Notes: generated by a model not told the origin, from the letters alone. 64,000 nucleotides of DNA from Rossellomorea sp. y25 (GCF_038049935.1 NZ_CP145886.1:3542501-3606500); one strand, 5' to 3'; shown: positions 1-9,451, counted from the stretch's first letter. Numbers and translations are program-made.

Positions 1-370
1 TCTGATCATTATAGTAATTCTCGACCGTCTCCTTGTCCGCCACTTCCAAAGGCGTCTTCAGATCGACCATATCATCCAGCCAGATCACATCCGATACTCC
101 GTCAATGTTCTCCAGCTTTTCTTTAAATTCGAGTGCCTCCTGTATCGTCACACCCGTAACCATGACCCGCGTATCAGGAACGTCACCCGTGAACTCCTTT
201 TCCATGATGTCCATGGCCTGTGTCGACTGGGCATCATCGGGCAAATAATCGACCATATTATAATTGACCTTCACAAAAAACTGCGCAACCGTTGACAGGA
301 TCGTCACCAGCATAAACGCAATCAACACAGCTTTCTTATGCTTTATGATCCATGCTGCTAAATTTATCAT
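1..370 (-). CDS. MMPL/RND-family exporter, N-terminal part (cut by window start)
   Basis: About 123 codons read leftward from an ATG at 368-370, preceded by a GAGGTTGAG ribosome site. The N-terminus has a short basic lead and a hydrophobic segment (about residues 14-34), then a soluble stretch with the NYNMVDYLPDD motif typical of the first extracytoplasmic loop of YdgH/MmpL-like RND transporters. These are membrane proteins that move lipids, drugs or peptides outward. The remaining transmembrane segments lie outside the window. It is divergent from a TetR-type regulator, and three operator-like repeats lie between them, so drug- or lipid-responsive repression is likely (inference). The substrate cannot be named. 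Confidence 0.85.
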   Translation of the reverse strand, partial: MINLAAWIIKHKKAVLIAFMLVTILSTVAQFFVKVNYNMVDYLPDDAQSTQAMDIMEKEFTGDVPDTRVMVTGVTIQEALEFKEKLENIDGVSDVIWLDDMVDLKTPLEVADKETVENYYNDQ

Positions 371-410
371 TTCTCAACCTCACTTGTATCTCTCACATTT
401 TCACCTTATC

Positions 411-440
411 ATTATAATAAACACCGTGTTGGATATTCAA
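411..440 (-). promoter_or_regulatory. Sigma-A promoter of the MMPL exporter
   Basis: On the minus strand, -35 TTGAAT (435-440) and -10 TATAAT (411-416) are separated by 18 bp. The -35 box lies inside the first operator-like repeat (426-441), so a bound repressor would block RNA polymerase. Confidence 0.6.
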
Positions 441-503
441 CGGACAGTTGCATAAGGAATGTTCAATACTCAACACATCATTCTTGTGTGTTGGATATCT
501 CAC
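426..503. promoter_or_regulatory. Three operator-like near-palindromes between exporter and tetR
   Basis: GTGTTGGATATTCAAC (426-441), GTTCAATACTCAACAC (461-476, inverted) and GTGTTGGATATCTCAC (488-503) share one word. The 14-bp core GTTGGATATTCAAC of the first is palindromic except for one symmetric pair. Centre spacings are 35 and 27 bp. Sites of this form between a TetR gene and a divergent exporter are typical autoregulatory operators; binding by the adjacent regulator is inferred. Confidence 0.65.
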
Positions 504-529
504 AAAAAGCATGAAAGGAACGTTGATCT

Positions 530-1096
530 TTGAACTCAAAAATGGACCGACGAAAAAAATATACACGCATGGTTTTAAAGGACAGCCTCTTGAAACTACT
601 GCAGGATAAATCAATCTCAAGCATCACCATCAAAGAAATCTGCGAAACAGCAGACATCAACCGATCCACCTATTATGCCCACTACTCAAATCAATACGAA
701 CTGCTCGAAGCAATCGAAGAAGAATTCATCGAGGACCTGACCGTCACACTGAGCCAATACAACTTTTCAAAAGAAGAAGAAGCCCTCCAAATGACCGAAA
801 AACTATTCGAATACATCGCCGACAAAAGCGACATCTGCGAGGCACTTCTCAGCGAGAACAGCGATATGTACTTTCTCAAAAAAGGCATGATCATCACCCA
901 TGAATTCATCTTCAAAAACTGGATCACCGACAGCAGGATCGATCAAGAAACCTATGAATACATCAATATGTTCATGGTGAGCGGAAGCATTCACGTCATT
1001 AAAAACTGGGTGGAGAATGGCATGGATAAGACGCCTGAAGAGATGGCGGGGATCTTGCACCGGTTTATTAATCGGGGGTTGTCGGGGGTGAGGTAG
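530..1096 (+). CDS. TetR/AcrR-family transcriptional regulator
   Basis: 188 aa. Residues about 10-55 form the TetR helix-turn-helix with the characteristic SITIKEICETADINRSTYYAHY pattern shared in part with many multidrug regulators; the rest is an all-helical ligand domain with a C-terminal part resembling TetR_C_7. The start is taken as TTG at 530 because AAAGGA sits 10 bases before it; an in-frame ATG lies four codons later. It is divergent from the MMPL exporter and probably represses it and itself through the three repeats at 426-503 (inference). Ligand unknown. Confidence 0.85.
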   Translation: MNSKMDRRKKYTRMVLKDSLLKLLQDKSISSITIKEICETADINRSTYYAHYSNQYELLEAIEEEFIEDLTVTLSQYNFSKEEEALQMTEKLFEYIADKSDICEALLSENSDMYFLKKGMIITHEFIFKNWITDSRIDQETYEYINMFMVSGSIHVIKNWVENGMDKTPEEMAGILHRFINRGLSGVR

Positions 1097-1113
1097 GGAC
1101 ATTGTTCACAAAA

Positions 1114-1158
1114 AAGCCTACTCGAAGACAATATTAGATAACGTCTTCGGGTAGACTC
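1114..1158. terminator. Bidirectional terminator, tetR / DUF4937 gene
   Basis: Arms CTACTCGAAGAC (1118-1129) and GTCTTCGGGTAG (1143-1154) form a 12-bp stem with one G-U pair. A run of six T follows on the minus strand and a weak T-rich stretch on the plus strand. Confidence 0.7.
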
Positions 1159-1239
1159 TTTAGTTATTCCTTTACTTATAAATTGGTAGATTGTACTATA
1201 CATCACACTAAAGGTTGGCGAGTTTATCACTATGATAGA

Positions 1240-1896
1240 TTAACCACCATTATTGAAGGGAAGTACTCGCCACGCTTCTTCAAGTACAACTTCTTCCCCC
1301 ATAATCTCCTGCACATCGGTTTGCATTTTGGTTTCCTTAACTAAAGCTGGAAAATGCTTTTCCACATATTTTTGATGGAATCTCTCATTTCCCCAACAGG
1401 TAAACACCAGAAAATCTCTCACTCTCTTTTTAGAAATAGCAAACGATCCCCCAAGAAACCCTTCAGCTGCGCTCATTCCTGGATTCCAAATCGTCTTTTG
1501 CATGTCAATAAAATGATCTGCATGTCCAGGTTTCACTAGTGCCCTGGCCACTCGAACATATTTAGCTTTCTCTAAAACATGAGTTATCTTTTTTTCCGAA
1601 CCAGGGACCGTAAAACTCTCCTCATATAATGATACATCTATAGACTTATAGGTACTCGATTGATTTGAATGGAGAAGGATTTCGTCATGTACATTATCCA
1701 TAAAATACTGATAGGCTTCTTCATTTTCCCAAAAAGCAAAAATACAGGCTGTAGAAGGGTCCTGATCACTCCACCCACCAACCTGACCCAAAAATCCGTT
1801 CAGCGGACTCAGCGCTTTCCAAATTTTCTGTTCTTCGAAAAAATCTTCCTTCCTTTCCTCGCTCACTTTACACGTAATCACTTTAATCATCATCAT
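1240..1896 (-). CDS. DUF4937 (YdbC-like) protein with two ABM-like halves
   Basis: 218 aa. Two related halves (about 1-100 and 108-205) each look like the dimeric alpha-beta barrel of antibiotic biosynthesis monooxygenase-like proteins: an opening VITCKV or VARALVKPG strand, then FLGQVGGW or FLGGSFA, then a CIFAFWEN or LVFTCWGN strand. This layout matches the B. subtilis YdbC/DUF4937 family, whose function is not established. Start ATG 1896 has GGGAG five bases upstream and is followed by two more ATGs. No catalytic residue can be named. Its 5' end faces the 3' end of the quinone oxidoreductase gene about 70 bases away, with no clear terminator between, so co-transcription is possible. Confidence 0.75.
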   Translation of the reverse strand: MMMIKVITCKVSEERKEDFFEEQKIWKALSPLNGFLGQVGGWSDQDPSTACIFAFWENEEAYQYFMDNVHDEILLHSNQSSTYKSIDVSLYEESFTVPGSEKKITHVLEKAKYVRVARALVKPGHADHFIDMQKTIWNPGMSAAEGFLGGSFAISKKRVRDFLVFTCWGNERFHQKYVEKHFPALVKETKMQTDVQEIMGEEVVLEEAWRVLPFNNGG

Positions 1897-1966
1897 TCTA
1901 ACTCCCTACTAAGAAATTTCAAGGGTAACGGATCTTTTAACCTGAGACATCTTTCTCAGCAAGGAT

Positions 1967-2932
1967 TTATACCTTAATCAGCACTTTCCCCTCATAATCA
2001 CGACTCTCTATCAATTCATGCGCTTTTGCTGCATCTCTCAATTCAAAGATCTGTGCGACGGGCAGGATGACTTTCTTGGAGGCAAATAACTTTATTACCT
2101 GATCAGCAACAGGAGCCAAAAGTCCCGGTCGATGTTTCCTGGTCGTTCCTAAGCTGAAGCCTTTTACATTTCTGCAGGAACTATGAACATCGCTTGTTTT
2201 AAAGGTACCGGCTTTTCCACTGCTGTTGCCGAATTGAACAAGGGTTCCATATAGACCCAAACACTCGAGACTCCTGGAAGTGACTTCACCTGCTACTGAA
2301 TCGAAAATGACATTTGCTCCTTGATCACATGTGCTCGTAAGGACTTCCTCTTTAAAAGAGTCGTATGTACAAACGAAATCTGCACCTAAGTTCTTCACAT
2401 AGTTTTCTTTCCGAATGTTCCCCACTGTTGCAATGATCGTTTCTACCCCAGCAAGTTTTGCTAGTTGTACAAGCATAGAACCTACGCCACCGGCAGCACT
2501 ATGGATGACGATCGTATCGCTCTTTTTCACTTGACCGACTTCATGTAAGAGAAGGTAAGACAAGATTGATACGGTCGGCATGGCAGCAGCCTGTTCAAGA
2601 GGAAGACTGTCAGGGATTTTGAACACCAATTGTTGATTTGCCTTCACATATTCTGCGTATGAGCCACCTATGGGAAAGGCGATGACACGGTCACCGACGG
2701 AAAAGGTAGACGATTTTGCCGCCCTCACAATGGTTCCCGTAACATCCAATCCAAGAGTGAAGGGGAAGTTCCCCTCTACTTTAGTACCTTTCCGTGACTT
2801 GATATCTGCATAATTCACACTGGTAAATGCGGTTTTTATCAACACTTCATCATCCGTTATTTCCGGGCATTTCACATCAGCGAATACAAGTACATCTGAT
2901 TTTCCGAACTCATTTTGAATAACTGCTTTCAT
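1967..2932 (-). CDS. NADPH:quinone oxidoreductase, MDR superfamily
   Basis: 321 aa. N-terminal GroES-like fold (about 1-120, with the NYADIKSRKG and GLDVTGTIV motifs) and a Rossmann domain (about 125-260) carrying HSAAGGVGSMLVQLAKLAG, the nucleotide-binding AAxGGVG motif. No structural zinc cysteine cluster is seen, which places it with quinone oxidoreductase/zeta-crystallin rather than alcohol dehydrogenases. It would reduce quinones or alpha,beta-unsaturated carbonyls with NADPH in the cytoplasm. Start chosen at ATG 2932 because AAGGGAG stands 8 bases before it; a longer frame to 2956 has no ribosome site. Substrate unknown. Confidence 0.85.
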   Translation of the reverse strand: MKAVIQNEFGKSDVLVFADVKCPEITDDEVLIKTAFTSVNYADIKSRKGTKVEGNFPFTLGLDVTGTIVRAAKSSTFSVGDRVIAFPIGGSYAEYVKANQQLVFKIPDSLPLEQAAAMPTVSILSYLLLHEVGQVKKSDTIVIHSAAGGVGSMLVQLAKLAGVETIIATVGNIRKENYVKNLGADFVCTYDSFKEEVLTSTCDQGANVIFDSVAGEVTSRSLECLGLYGTLVQFGNSSGKAGTFKTSDVHSSCRNVKGFSLGTTRKHRPGLLAPVADQVIKLFASKKVILPVAQIFELRDAAKAHELIESRDYEGKVLIKV

Positions 2933-3095
2933 TATTGTAGCTCCCTTATACAACAAAGTAGAATCTCCTGTATAACATATTTTCCCATCACTTTCATTTT
3001 ACTGTAAAAAGGGGTTTTCGAATAATATTAAAACTGAAAGGACAATCATAACATTCTCTTATTGATATAAGAAAAATCAGTCCATGACATCCATT

Positions 3096-3126
3096 AAAAA
3101 GCAAGCAGGAAAATATCCTGCTTGCT
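3096..3126 (-). terminator. Terminator after the 50-aa ORF
   Basis: Perfect 10-bp arms GCAAGCAGGA / TCCTGCTTGC (3101-3125) with a 5-base loop, followed on the minus strand by TTTTTAA. It ends transcription about 75 bases downstream of the small ORF stop. Confidence 0.8.
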
Positions 3127-3201
3127 CTCGACTGCCTTTATTCAGCTCCACATATTTTAAACTAAGCATGAAAGCTTGTAGAAAATAGGTATCTTTACTA
3201 C

Positions 3202-3354
3202 CTACTTCTCATTCTCTTCATTCTCATACGTACTATATTGACCATTCTCCGTATCAATGACCCCGCTCGTATAAGAATCCATGATCTGCTGGCTCACCTG
3301 TTCATTTGCCTGCTCGTCATATGAAAACTGCTCTTTCGGATCCCTCTTCTTCAT
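3202..3354 (-). CDS. Small hypothetical acidic protein, 50 aa
   Basis: Short reading frame MKKRDPKEQFSYDEQANEQV... ending ENEENEK. The ATG at 3354 is preceded by a strong GGGGGAA ribosome site and the frame is followed by its own terminator (3096-3126), so it looks like a real single-gene unit. The product is charged, rich in Glu, Gln, Asn and Asp, with no hydrophobic segment, resembling the small soluble proteins of unknown function common in spore formers. I do not recognise the family. It is divergent from the universal stress protein gene. Confidence 0.65.
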   Translation of the reverse strand: MKKRDPKEQFSYDEQANEQVSQQIMDSYTSGVIDTENGQYSTYENEENEK

Positions 3355-3462
3355 GTCGATTCCCCCTTATAAATAAGTAGTCGTTTCCCTTTTATTGTTC
3401 GAAAATTAGCTACAGATATGAGTGGAAAAATATAGTATGATAAGGGTAAGGAGGGGATAACA

Positions 3463-3927
3463 ATGAGTTTAAAATATCAGAACATATTAATAGCCGTTGA
3501 TGGATCCAAAGAAGCAGAATGGGCGTTCAAAAAAGGGATTGCCATCGCTAAACGTAATGATGCAACATTATCATTGATTCATGTCATCGATACCCGTTCC
3601 TTTGCGGCGATCGAATCCTATGATCGCACAGTAGGAGAAAGAGCTATCAAGTATGCTGAAGAATTGTTAGATGAGTACAAAGCAGATGCTGCAGAAGCAG
3701 GCTTAACAAAAGTGAAAACCTATGTCGAGTACGGTTCCCCGAAAGTGATCATCCCCAGAGAAGCAACGAAGAACGTCAAAGCAGACCTTATCATATGCGG
3801 CGCAACCGGACTCAACGCCGTCGAACGATTCCTTATCGGAAGTGTGTCCGAGCATATCACACGTGCTGCCCATTGTGATGTTCTCGTAGTTCGGACAGAA
3901 GAATTAGAAGAGGAATTATTATCATAA
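3463..3927 (+). CDS. Universal stress protein (UspA family)
   Basis: 154 aa, the usual length of a single Usp domain. It shows the N-terminal ILIAVDGSKEAEWAF strand-loop, a mid-segment IIPREATKNVKADLIICGATG and the ATP-binding signature GxxGx9GSVSEHITRAAHCDVLVVR near the C-terminus, so it belongs to the nucleotide-binding Usp branch. Usp proteins aid survival under starvation or stress; the exact role is not known. AAGGAGG stands just before ATG 3463. It is monocistronic, closed by the bidirectional terminator at 3931-3978. Confidence 0.93.
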   Translation: MSLKYQNILIAVDGSKEAEWAFKKGIAIAKRNDATLSLIHVIDTRSFAAIESYDRTVGERAIKYAEELLDEYKADAAEAGLTKVKTYVEYGSPKVIIPREATKNVKADLIICGATGLNAVERFLIGSVSEHITRAAHCDVLVVRTEELEEELLS

Positions 3928-3930
3928 CCA

Positions 3931-3978
3931 AAAGAGCCGTTGAATGGAGATAGACTCTACATTCAACAGCTCTTTTTT
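3931..3978. terminator. Bidirectional terminator, usp / argH
   Basis: AAAGAGCCGTTGAATG pairs with CATTCAACAGCTCTTT around a 13-base loop, then a T7 run. The right T-run touches the argH stop codon, so the same hairpin serves both convergent genes. Confidence 0.85.
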
Positions 3979-5372
3979 TACACAGATTGAGTACTGAAGG
4001 ATTTCACATGAGATTTCCCCTTCTCAATCTGAACCTTCACCTGTTCAAACCCGGTACCACCATAAGACTTTCTTCTTTCAACCGCCGAATATGGAGTCAA
4101 AATCGAATAAATATCTTCTTCAATCAATGAAGAAAACTCACCATACTCCTCCAAAGAAACATCCTTCAGATAGCAGCCTTTTTCAATACAATAGAGAACC
4201 AGCTTACCGACGATTTCGTGGGCTTGTCTGAACGGAATCCCTTTCGTCGCCAAGTAATCGGCAAGTTCCGTCGCGTTGGAAAAGTCGTTCCCTACCGCTT
4301 TCTCCATTTGTTTCGTGTTCACTTTCATCGTAGAGATCATTCCAGTGAAAATCTTCAGGGATCCCACCACCGTTTTAACGGTATCAAACATACCTTCTTT
4401 GTCTTCCTGCATGTCCTTGTTGTATGCAAGAGGCAAGCCTTTTAAAACGGTAAGAAGGGAAATAAGATTCCCATTCACTCTTCCTGTCTTCCCTCTGACA
4501 AGCTCCGCCATATCAGGGTTCTTCTTTTGAGGCATGATGCTGCTTCCAGTCGTAAAGCTGTCATCTAGCTCGATGAAGCGAAATTCTTCTGTGGACCAAA
4601 GGATCATCTCTTCAGCCAGACGGGATAGATGGGTCATCAGAATCGAGCTGTTGCTCAGGAATTCCAGGATGAAATCACGATCACTTACGGCGTCCAGACT
4701 GTTTTCATAGCATGCCCCAAAGCCAAGCAGCTCGGCTGAAAATTCCCGGTCAATCGGGAATGTCGTCCCAGCCAGTGCCCCTGCGCCTAATGGGGATATG
4801 TCGATTCTTTTAAGAGAGTCAACAAGTCGTTCCTTATCCCGGTTAATCATCCAGAAATAACACATAAGGTGATGGGCGAAGGAAATCGGCTGGGCACGCT
4901 GAAGATGAGTATACCCAGGTATGATCGTTTCAACATTTTCTTCGGCCTGAACAATGATTGCCTGCTGAAGATCCTCAACTAGTGTAACGATTTCCTCAAC
5001 GCGTCTCTTTAGAAATAGGTGCATGTCGGTCGCGATCTGGTCATTACGACTTCTACCTGTATGAAGCTTACCGCCGACCTCTCCGATCAGATCAATCAGC
5101 TGCTTCTCCAAATTCAGGTGAATATCTTCATACTCGACAGAAAACTGAAGTTCATTCTTTTCGGCCTTTTCGTAGAGTACATGAAGTCCGTCCAGGATTT
5201 GATCTGCTTCACTGTCAGTCAGGATCCCGCATTTTTTCAACATTTTTACATGGGCGATGCTGCCTTCAATATCTTCTAGAACGAGCTCCTGATCGAAAGA
5301 GATGGATGCGTTGAATTCATCCACCCACTCTTCCGGCTTCTTGGTGAAACGTCCTCCCCAGAGCTTGCTCAT
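3978..5372 (-). CDS. argH: Argininosuccinate lyase
   Basis: 464 aa, full length. It cleaves argininosuccinate to arginine and fumarate, the last step of arginine synthesis, as a cytoplasmic homotetramer. Visible hallmarks: TGRSRND at 105-111, the [11 protein letters not shown] block with catalytic His156, and the fumarase-superfamily signature [11 protein letters not shown] at 276-286 whose flexible loop holds the catalytic serine. The start ATG overlaps the argG stop by four bases (ATGA), so the two are translationally coupled. Regulation follows the ARG boxes before argG. Confidence 0.98.
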   Translation of the reverse strand: MSKLWGGRFTKKPEEWVDEFNASISFDQELVLEDIEGSIAHVKMLKKCGILTDSEADQILDGLHVLYEKAEKNELQFSVEYEDIHLNLEKQLIDLIGEVGGKLHTGRSRNDQIATDMHLFLKRRVEEIVTLVEDLQQAIIVQAEENVETIIPGYTHLQRAQPISFAHHLMCYFWMINRDKERLVDSLKRIDISPLGAGALAGTTFPIDREFSAELLGFGACYENSLDAVSDRDFILEFLSNSSILMTHLSRLAEEMILWSTEEFRFIELDDSFTTGSSIMPQKKNPDMAELVRGKTGRVNGNLISLLTVLKGLPLAYNKDMQEDKEGMFDTVKTVVGSLKIFTGMISTMKVNTKQMEKAVGNDFSNATELADYLATKGIPFRQAHEIVGKLVLYCIEKGCYLKDVSLEEYGEFSSLIEEDIYSILTPYSAVERRKSYGGTGFEQVKVQIEKGKSHVKSFSTQSV

Positions 5373-6580
5373 AGAGTCACTTTCTCCTTCTTTTCAGCAT
5401 TGACCATTGCTGAAACCTTTGTCGGCAGACCCCATAATTGAATGAATCCAACGGCAGCATCATGGTCGAATTCATCCGCTTTTGTGTAAGTCGCAAGTTT
5501 CTCATCATATAAAGAATTCGGTGATTTTCTTCCTTCCACGATCGCATGCCCCTTGAATAATTTCACACGTGCGACACCATTCACATACACCTGCGTTTGA
5601 TCAAGGAATGCTTTCAGTGCTTTATTCAGTGGGGAAAACCATAATCCTTCATAAATCAATTCCGTCATTTTCTTCTCGATCACAGGTTTAAAATGAGCAA
5701 GCTCTTTCACAAGCGTGAGATCTTCCAGCTCCTTATGAGCTTTTAACAGCGTGACGGCTGCTGGACATTCGTACACTTCACGGGACTTGATCCCGACCAG
5801 GCGATTCTCCACATGGTCGATACGTCCGACCCCATGCTTACCAGCGATGACATTCAGTTTGGAAATGATCTCATGAAGTGGATATGCGACGTGATCTAAT
5901 TCAACAGGTACTCCATGCGAGAATGTAATCTCGACCACATCCGCTTCGTTTGGTGATTGTTCGATACTGGACGTTAAATCATAGGCATCCTCTGGAGGAG
6001 CGGCCCACGGATCTTCAAGAACTCCACACTCATTGCTTCTTCCCCATAAATTCTGGTCGATGCTATAAGGGGAATCAAGATTGATTGGAATAGGAATCCC
6101 TTTATCCTTCGCATATTCAATCTCCTCTTCACGTGACCATTTCCATTCACGAACCGGTGCAATCACTTCTAAGGAAGGATTCAATGCAGCGATGGATACT
6201 TCAAATCTCACTTGGTCATTCCCTTTTCCGGTACATCCATGTGCGACCGCTGTAGCATTTTCCTGTTCAGCGATTTCCACAAGTTTCTTCGCAATCAAAG
6301 GTCTTGAAAGAGCAGATACCAGTGGATATTTCCCTTCGTATAGAGCGTGACTTTGTAATGCAAGAAGGGCATATTCATTCGCAAATTCTTCTTTCGCATC
6401 GATGACATAGCTTTTTGAAGCTCCTACCTTCAACGCCTTTGCTTGAACGAAATCCAGATCCTTTCCTTCTCCAACATCCAGGCAACATGCAATCACTTCA
6501 TATCCTTTTTCCTTTAACCATTGAACCGCAACCGACGTATCTAAACCACCTGAGTAGGCTAATACCACTTTTTTATTCAT
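5369..6580 (-). CDS. argG: Argininosuccinate synthase
   Basis: 403 aa, full length. It joins citrulline and aspartate using ATP to make argininosuccinate. The N-terminal PP-loop [10 protein letters not shown] (8-17) binds [16 protein letters not shown] and the conserved [12 protein letters not shown] block bind citrulline and aspartate. AGGAGGAG precedes ATG 6580. First gene of the argGH operon, behind a sigma-A promoter and two ARG-box-like palindromes. Confidence 0.98.
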   Translation of the reverse strand: MNKKVVLAYSGGLDTSVAVQWLKEKGYEVIACCLDVGEGKDLDFVQAKALKVGASKSYVIDAKEEFANEYALLALQSHALYEGKYPLVSALSRPLIAKKLVEIAEQENATAVAHGCTGKGNDQVRFEVSIAALNPSLEVIAPVREWKWSREEEIEYAKDKGIPIPINLDSPYSIDQNLWGRSNECGVLEDPWAAPPEDAYDLTSSIEQSPNEADVVEITFSHGVPVELDHVAYPLHEIISKLNVIAGKHGVGRIDHVENRLVGIKSREVYECPAAVTLLKAHKELEDLTLVKELAHFKPVIEKKMTELIYEGLWFSPLNKALKAFLDQTQVYVNGVARVKLFKGHAIVEGRKSPNSLYDEKLATYTKADEFDHDAAVGFIQLWGLPTKVSAMVNAEKKEKVTL

Positions 6581-6610
6581 CCGTATCTCCTCCTGTTAAT
6601 CTATATATAT

Positions 6611-6692
6611 TGAATAATTATTCTTTAGGATGAATTTATATTAGCAGTTTATCAGAGAATCATCAATACTTATTCATGAATTTGTATAAATA
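6611..6692 (-). promoter_or_regulatory. argG promoter with two ARG-box-like AhrC sites
   Basis: Minus-strand promoter: -35 TTGATG (6661-6666), 17 bp, -10 TAATAT (6638-6643). TGAATAATTATTCT (6611-6624) lies just downstream of the start of transcription and TATTCATGAATTTGTATAAA (6671-6690) just upstream of -35. Both resemble the ATGAATAAAAATTCA-like ARG box of the AhrC/ArgR repressor, and two sites allow looping by the hexamer (family knowledge). Confidence 0.7.
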
Positions 6693-6788
6693 TTTTATAA
6701 GAGGATTTCACAATCCGCTTTGTACTGGGCTTATAAGGGTAAATATTGTAGGATGAATGTAGAATGAATCATAAGGAGTTCACAATTT

Positions 6789-7097
6789 ATGGTGAAAGAT
6801 TTTTTCGTATATAATTCAAGGTTAAGAATACATCTTCCATATCTCACGAATGAATGGCATGCCTATTCGTCACAGGAACAAGAATCTGTTCTACTGGAAT
6901 GGGAGCGTGTGAGAGGAGCCATTCCTGACAGAATTCATGAAATTGAAGTTGAAATTGAACAACTTCAAGGAGAATTGTCTCAGGAAGAGGACTTTGACAA
7001 ATCATGTAGAATTAATGGCGAGATCTCTGAAAGAGCATCACAAATCAATGACTTATGGATTTGGTATCGAACCAACCCGGAAAAAACCCAGTGCTAA
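6789..7097 (+). CDS. Hypothetical protein, 102 aa
   Basis: I do not recognise this protein. It begins with an aromatic-rich segment FFVYNSRLRIHLPYLTNEWHAYSSQEQ, then a highly charged helical stretch (about 45-85; IEVEIEQLQGELSQEEDFDK) likely to form a short coiled coil, and ends LWIWYRTNPEKTQC. No membrane segment or signal peptide. AAGGAG stands 11 bases before the ATG. It is divergent from argG and ends at a strong bidirectional terminator, so it is a single-gene unit. Codon use looks native. Confidence 0.7.
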   Translation: MVKDFFVYNSRLRIHLPYLTNEWHAYSSQEQESVLLEWERVRGAIPDRIHEIEVEIEQLQGELSQEEDFDKSCRINGEISERASQINDLWIWYRTNPEKTQC

Positions 7098-7104
7098 AAA
7101 AAGA

Positions 7105-7143
7105 AGAGGGGACGATGTGGCCACCTCGTCCCCTCTACTTTTT
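7105..7143. terminator. Bidirectional terminator, 102-aa gene / ecsC-like gene
   Basis: Perfect 11-bp stem AGAGGGGACGA / TCGTCCCCTCT (7105-7136) with T-rich tails on both strands (ACTTTTT on plus). Confidence 0.85.
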
Positions 7144-7987
7144 ATTGATTCTTCTTTTGACGCAAATAACGGTATTGATAGTATTTTTCCGCAAAATCAG
7201 TGATCTTTCTCGAAAGCTGATAGTTGACCCCTGCCCCTATGGCGATGCTGACAAGAGGTAACCCGGACCACTTCTTCCCTTTAAACATTGTGATGGCTAA
7301 CCCTTTCAGAGCTTGTTTCATGGGCCCTTCCAGCCACGTGTAGTCTGTCAGCTGTTCTGATCCATCATAAAAGTAATTAGAATCCTTTTTATTCAGATCT
7401 TCCATTAGATCTTCCCAGGCAAGTGCACGAAGTCGGGAAGGAAGTGTCGAGGCATGAAACACCTTCAGTGACGTCATCATCTCGAAAGGAGTTTGTACAT
7501 CAAAACCATAGGTGATGGCAATAAGCTGAACCGAACGGATATTGATGACGGCCATGGCAGGCAAATCCGAGCCCAATGCCACCAGCCCCCCGGTTCCCGT
7601 TACCCCCCCTTGAAATAATGAATAGATCCGGTGACGGCCAGCATGCTGTTCCGCTATGTAGTGAAGCTGATCAATCGTTAAAAAATGAAGATCTTCAACC
7701 GTTTGAACGTCCTGATTAAAGGCTCTTGCCGTGACAAGGATGCGCTCACGGGCGTCGTTTTGCATCTGTGAGCCTTGAATAAGAGAATGCATGTGAAACA
7801 ACCAGCCATCAAGGCGTTGAAAAAATTGGTCCTGAACATGTTCAGGGATTGATTCAAATGCGTAATCCAGCCATTTGACATATGTATGTTCTAAATCATT
7901 CGCTTCGTATTCATATAATTCTTCTTTCCAGGCTTTGATGGATTGCCATACTTGTTTATCTCGTTCAGACCAGTTCACTTCTCCCAC
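7142..7987 (-). CDS. EcsC-family protein
   Basis: 281 aa. The central stretch GGVTGTGGLVALGSDLPAMAV followed by INIRSVQLIAITYGFD is the glycine-rich amphipathic core of the EcsC family, named after the third gene of the B. subtilis ecs transporter locus. A second hydrophobic patch, SGLPLVSIAIGAGVNYQLS, lies near the C-terminus. Family members are probably peripheral membrane proteins of unknown biochemical role. It lies downstream of ackA, separated by the ackA terminator, so it needs its own promoter, which I could not place with confidence. Confidence 0.85.
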   Translation of the reverse strand: MGEVNWSERDKQVWQSIKAWKEELYEYEANDLEHTYVKWLDYAFESIPEHVQDQFFQRLDGWLFHMHSLIQGSQMQNDARERILVTARAFNQDVQTVEDLHFLTIDQLHYIAEQHAGRHRIYSLFQGGVTGTGGLVALGSDLPAMAVINIRSVQLIAITYGFDVQTPFEMMTSLKVFHASTLPSRLRALAWEDLMEDLNKKDSNYFYDGSEQLTDYTWLEGPMKQALKGLAITMFKGKKWSGLPLVSIAIGAGVNYQLSRKITDFAEKYYQYRYLRQKKNQ

Positions 7988-8095
7988 TCCTTACATTCCG
8001 TAATTTACGTATAGTATACCATATATATAGACGACAATTCTTTTCTCACCAGGATAGTCTTTTGAATACTCTGTTATTTGTTTCCCCTATATAAA

Positions 8096-8126
8096 AAACA
8101 GGGTCACCATCAAGGCAACCCTGTTT
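8096..8126 (-). terminator. ackA terminator
   Basis: AACAGGGT / ACCCTGTT arms around a 13-base loop, followed on the minus strand by TTTTATAT. Confidence 0.85.
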
Positions 8127-8133
8127 GCTTACA

Positions 8134-9327
8134 TTAGATATTCCCTTTTTCCACTACATCACGTGCAATCATGACTTCTTCGTTTGTCGGAATGATCATG
8201 ACTTTTACAGGTGAATGCGGGTAGTTGACGAATGCTTCTTTACCGCGGACCTTGTTACGTGCAGGATCCCAGTATACGCCCATGAATTCCAGTCCTTGAA
8301 GAACTCTTTCACGGATAAGGGTACTGTTTTCACCGATACCTGCTGTGAAGACAATTGCATCTACACCATACATGCGGGATGCATATGAACCGATATATTT
8401 ATGGATACGGTTTGCGAACACTTCCAGAGCCAATTCCGCACGCTCGTTCCCTTCAGATGCCTGTTGTTCGATGTCACGCAGGTCACTTGAGAACCCGGAT
8501 ACACCAAGCATACCGGATTTCTTGTTCAGGATGTTTAATACTTCATCAGCCGTTGATCCTGTCTTTTCCATAATGAACGGGATAAGGGCCGGGTCGATAT
8601 TACCTGAACGAGTACCCATGGCAACCCCTGCTAAAGGAGTGAAGCCCATTGACGTATCGATTGATTTACCGCCTTCGATTGCCGCGATACTTGCACCATT
8701 ACCTAGGTGACAAGAAATCAGGCGCACTTGCTCTTCCGGACGGCCAAGCATTTCAGCTGCACGCTGAGATACATACTTATGGGACGTACCGTGGAAACCA
8801 TATTTACGGATTCCGAAATCTTCATAATACTCATAAGGAAGGCTGTATAAGAATGAGCTTTCCGGCATGGATTGATGGAACGCCGTATCAAATACTGCAA
8901 CCGCAGGAACATTCGGAAGCACGTTTTGGAATGCCTTGATACCTGTTAAGTTTGCAGGGTTATGAAGAGGCGCCAAATCAGATAGTTCTTCGATCTTCGT
9001 AATGACTTCGTCTGTGATCAGTACAGAATCATTGAAGACTTCTCCGCCGTGTACGACACGGTGACCGATTCCATCGATTTCATCAAGTGAGTTGATGATG
9101 CCATAGCCTGTCAGCTTTTCAAGCAGCATTTTAACCGCTACTTCATGGTTCGGAATATCTGTTACTTCTTCACGCTTCTCATCATTCACTGTTATATTGA
9201 AAACCGCATCGTTCAACCCGATACGTTCAATCAGACCTTTGGTAATGACCGTTTCTTCAGGCATATCAAAAAGCTGAAACTTTAAAGAAGAGCTTCCAGC
9301 ATTAATTGCAATCACTTTTTTTGCCAC
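8134..9327 (-). CDS. ackA: Acetate kinase
   Basis: 397 aa. It interconverts acetyl phosphate + ADP and acetate + ATP, the last step of overflow acetate production. Motifs: [13 protein letters not shown] at the N-terminus (ASKHA phosphate loop), GHRVVHGGE, the [10 protein letters not shown] block, HLGNGAS, and FTAGIGENS near the C-terminus. The start is GTG at 9327 with AAGGAG nine bases upstream; the longer in-frame ATG at 9381 has no ribosome site and would add a non-conserved leader. A cre site sits upstream of its promoter, as in CcpA-activated ackA of B. subtilis. Confidence 0.97.
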   Translation of the reverse strand: MAKKVIAINAGSSSLKFQLFDMPEETVITKGLIERIGLNDAVFNITVNDEKREEVTDIPNHEVAVKMLLEKLTGYGIINSLDEIDGIGHRVVHGGEVFNDSVLITDEVITKIEELSDLAPLHNPANLTGIKAFQNVLPNVPAVAVFDTAFHQSMPESSFLYSLPYEYYEDFGIRKYGFHGTSHKYVSQRAAEMLGRPEEQVRLISCHLGNGASIAAIEGGKSIDTSMGFTPLAGVAMGTRSGNIDPALIPFIMEKTGSTADEVLNILNKKSGMLGVSGFSSDLRDIEQQASEGNERAELALEVFANRIHKYIGSYASRMYGVDAIVFTAGIGENSTLIRERVLQGLEFMGVYWDPARNKVRGKEAFVNYPHSPVKVMIIPTNEEVMIARDVVEKGNI

Positions 9328-9409
9328 GTTGTATCGCTCCTTTTGTTTTTCGATCTCTTGACTCTTATTTATTCTGTTCATTGAATCATTTTTTATCTCT
9401 CAATTCCCC

Positions 9410-9438
9410 ATTAAATCACTGACTACCATCTATTTCAA
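9410..9438 (-). promoter_or_regulatory. ackA promoter
   Basis: -35 TTGAAA (9433-9438), 17-bp spacer, -10 TTTAAT (9410-9415) on the minus strand. Confidence 0.7.
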
Positions 9439-9451
9439 GAAAAAGCTTGAA

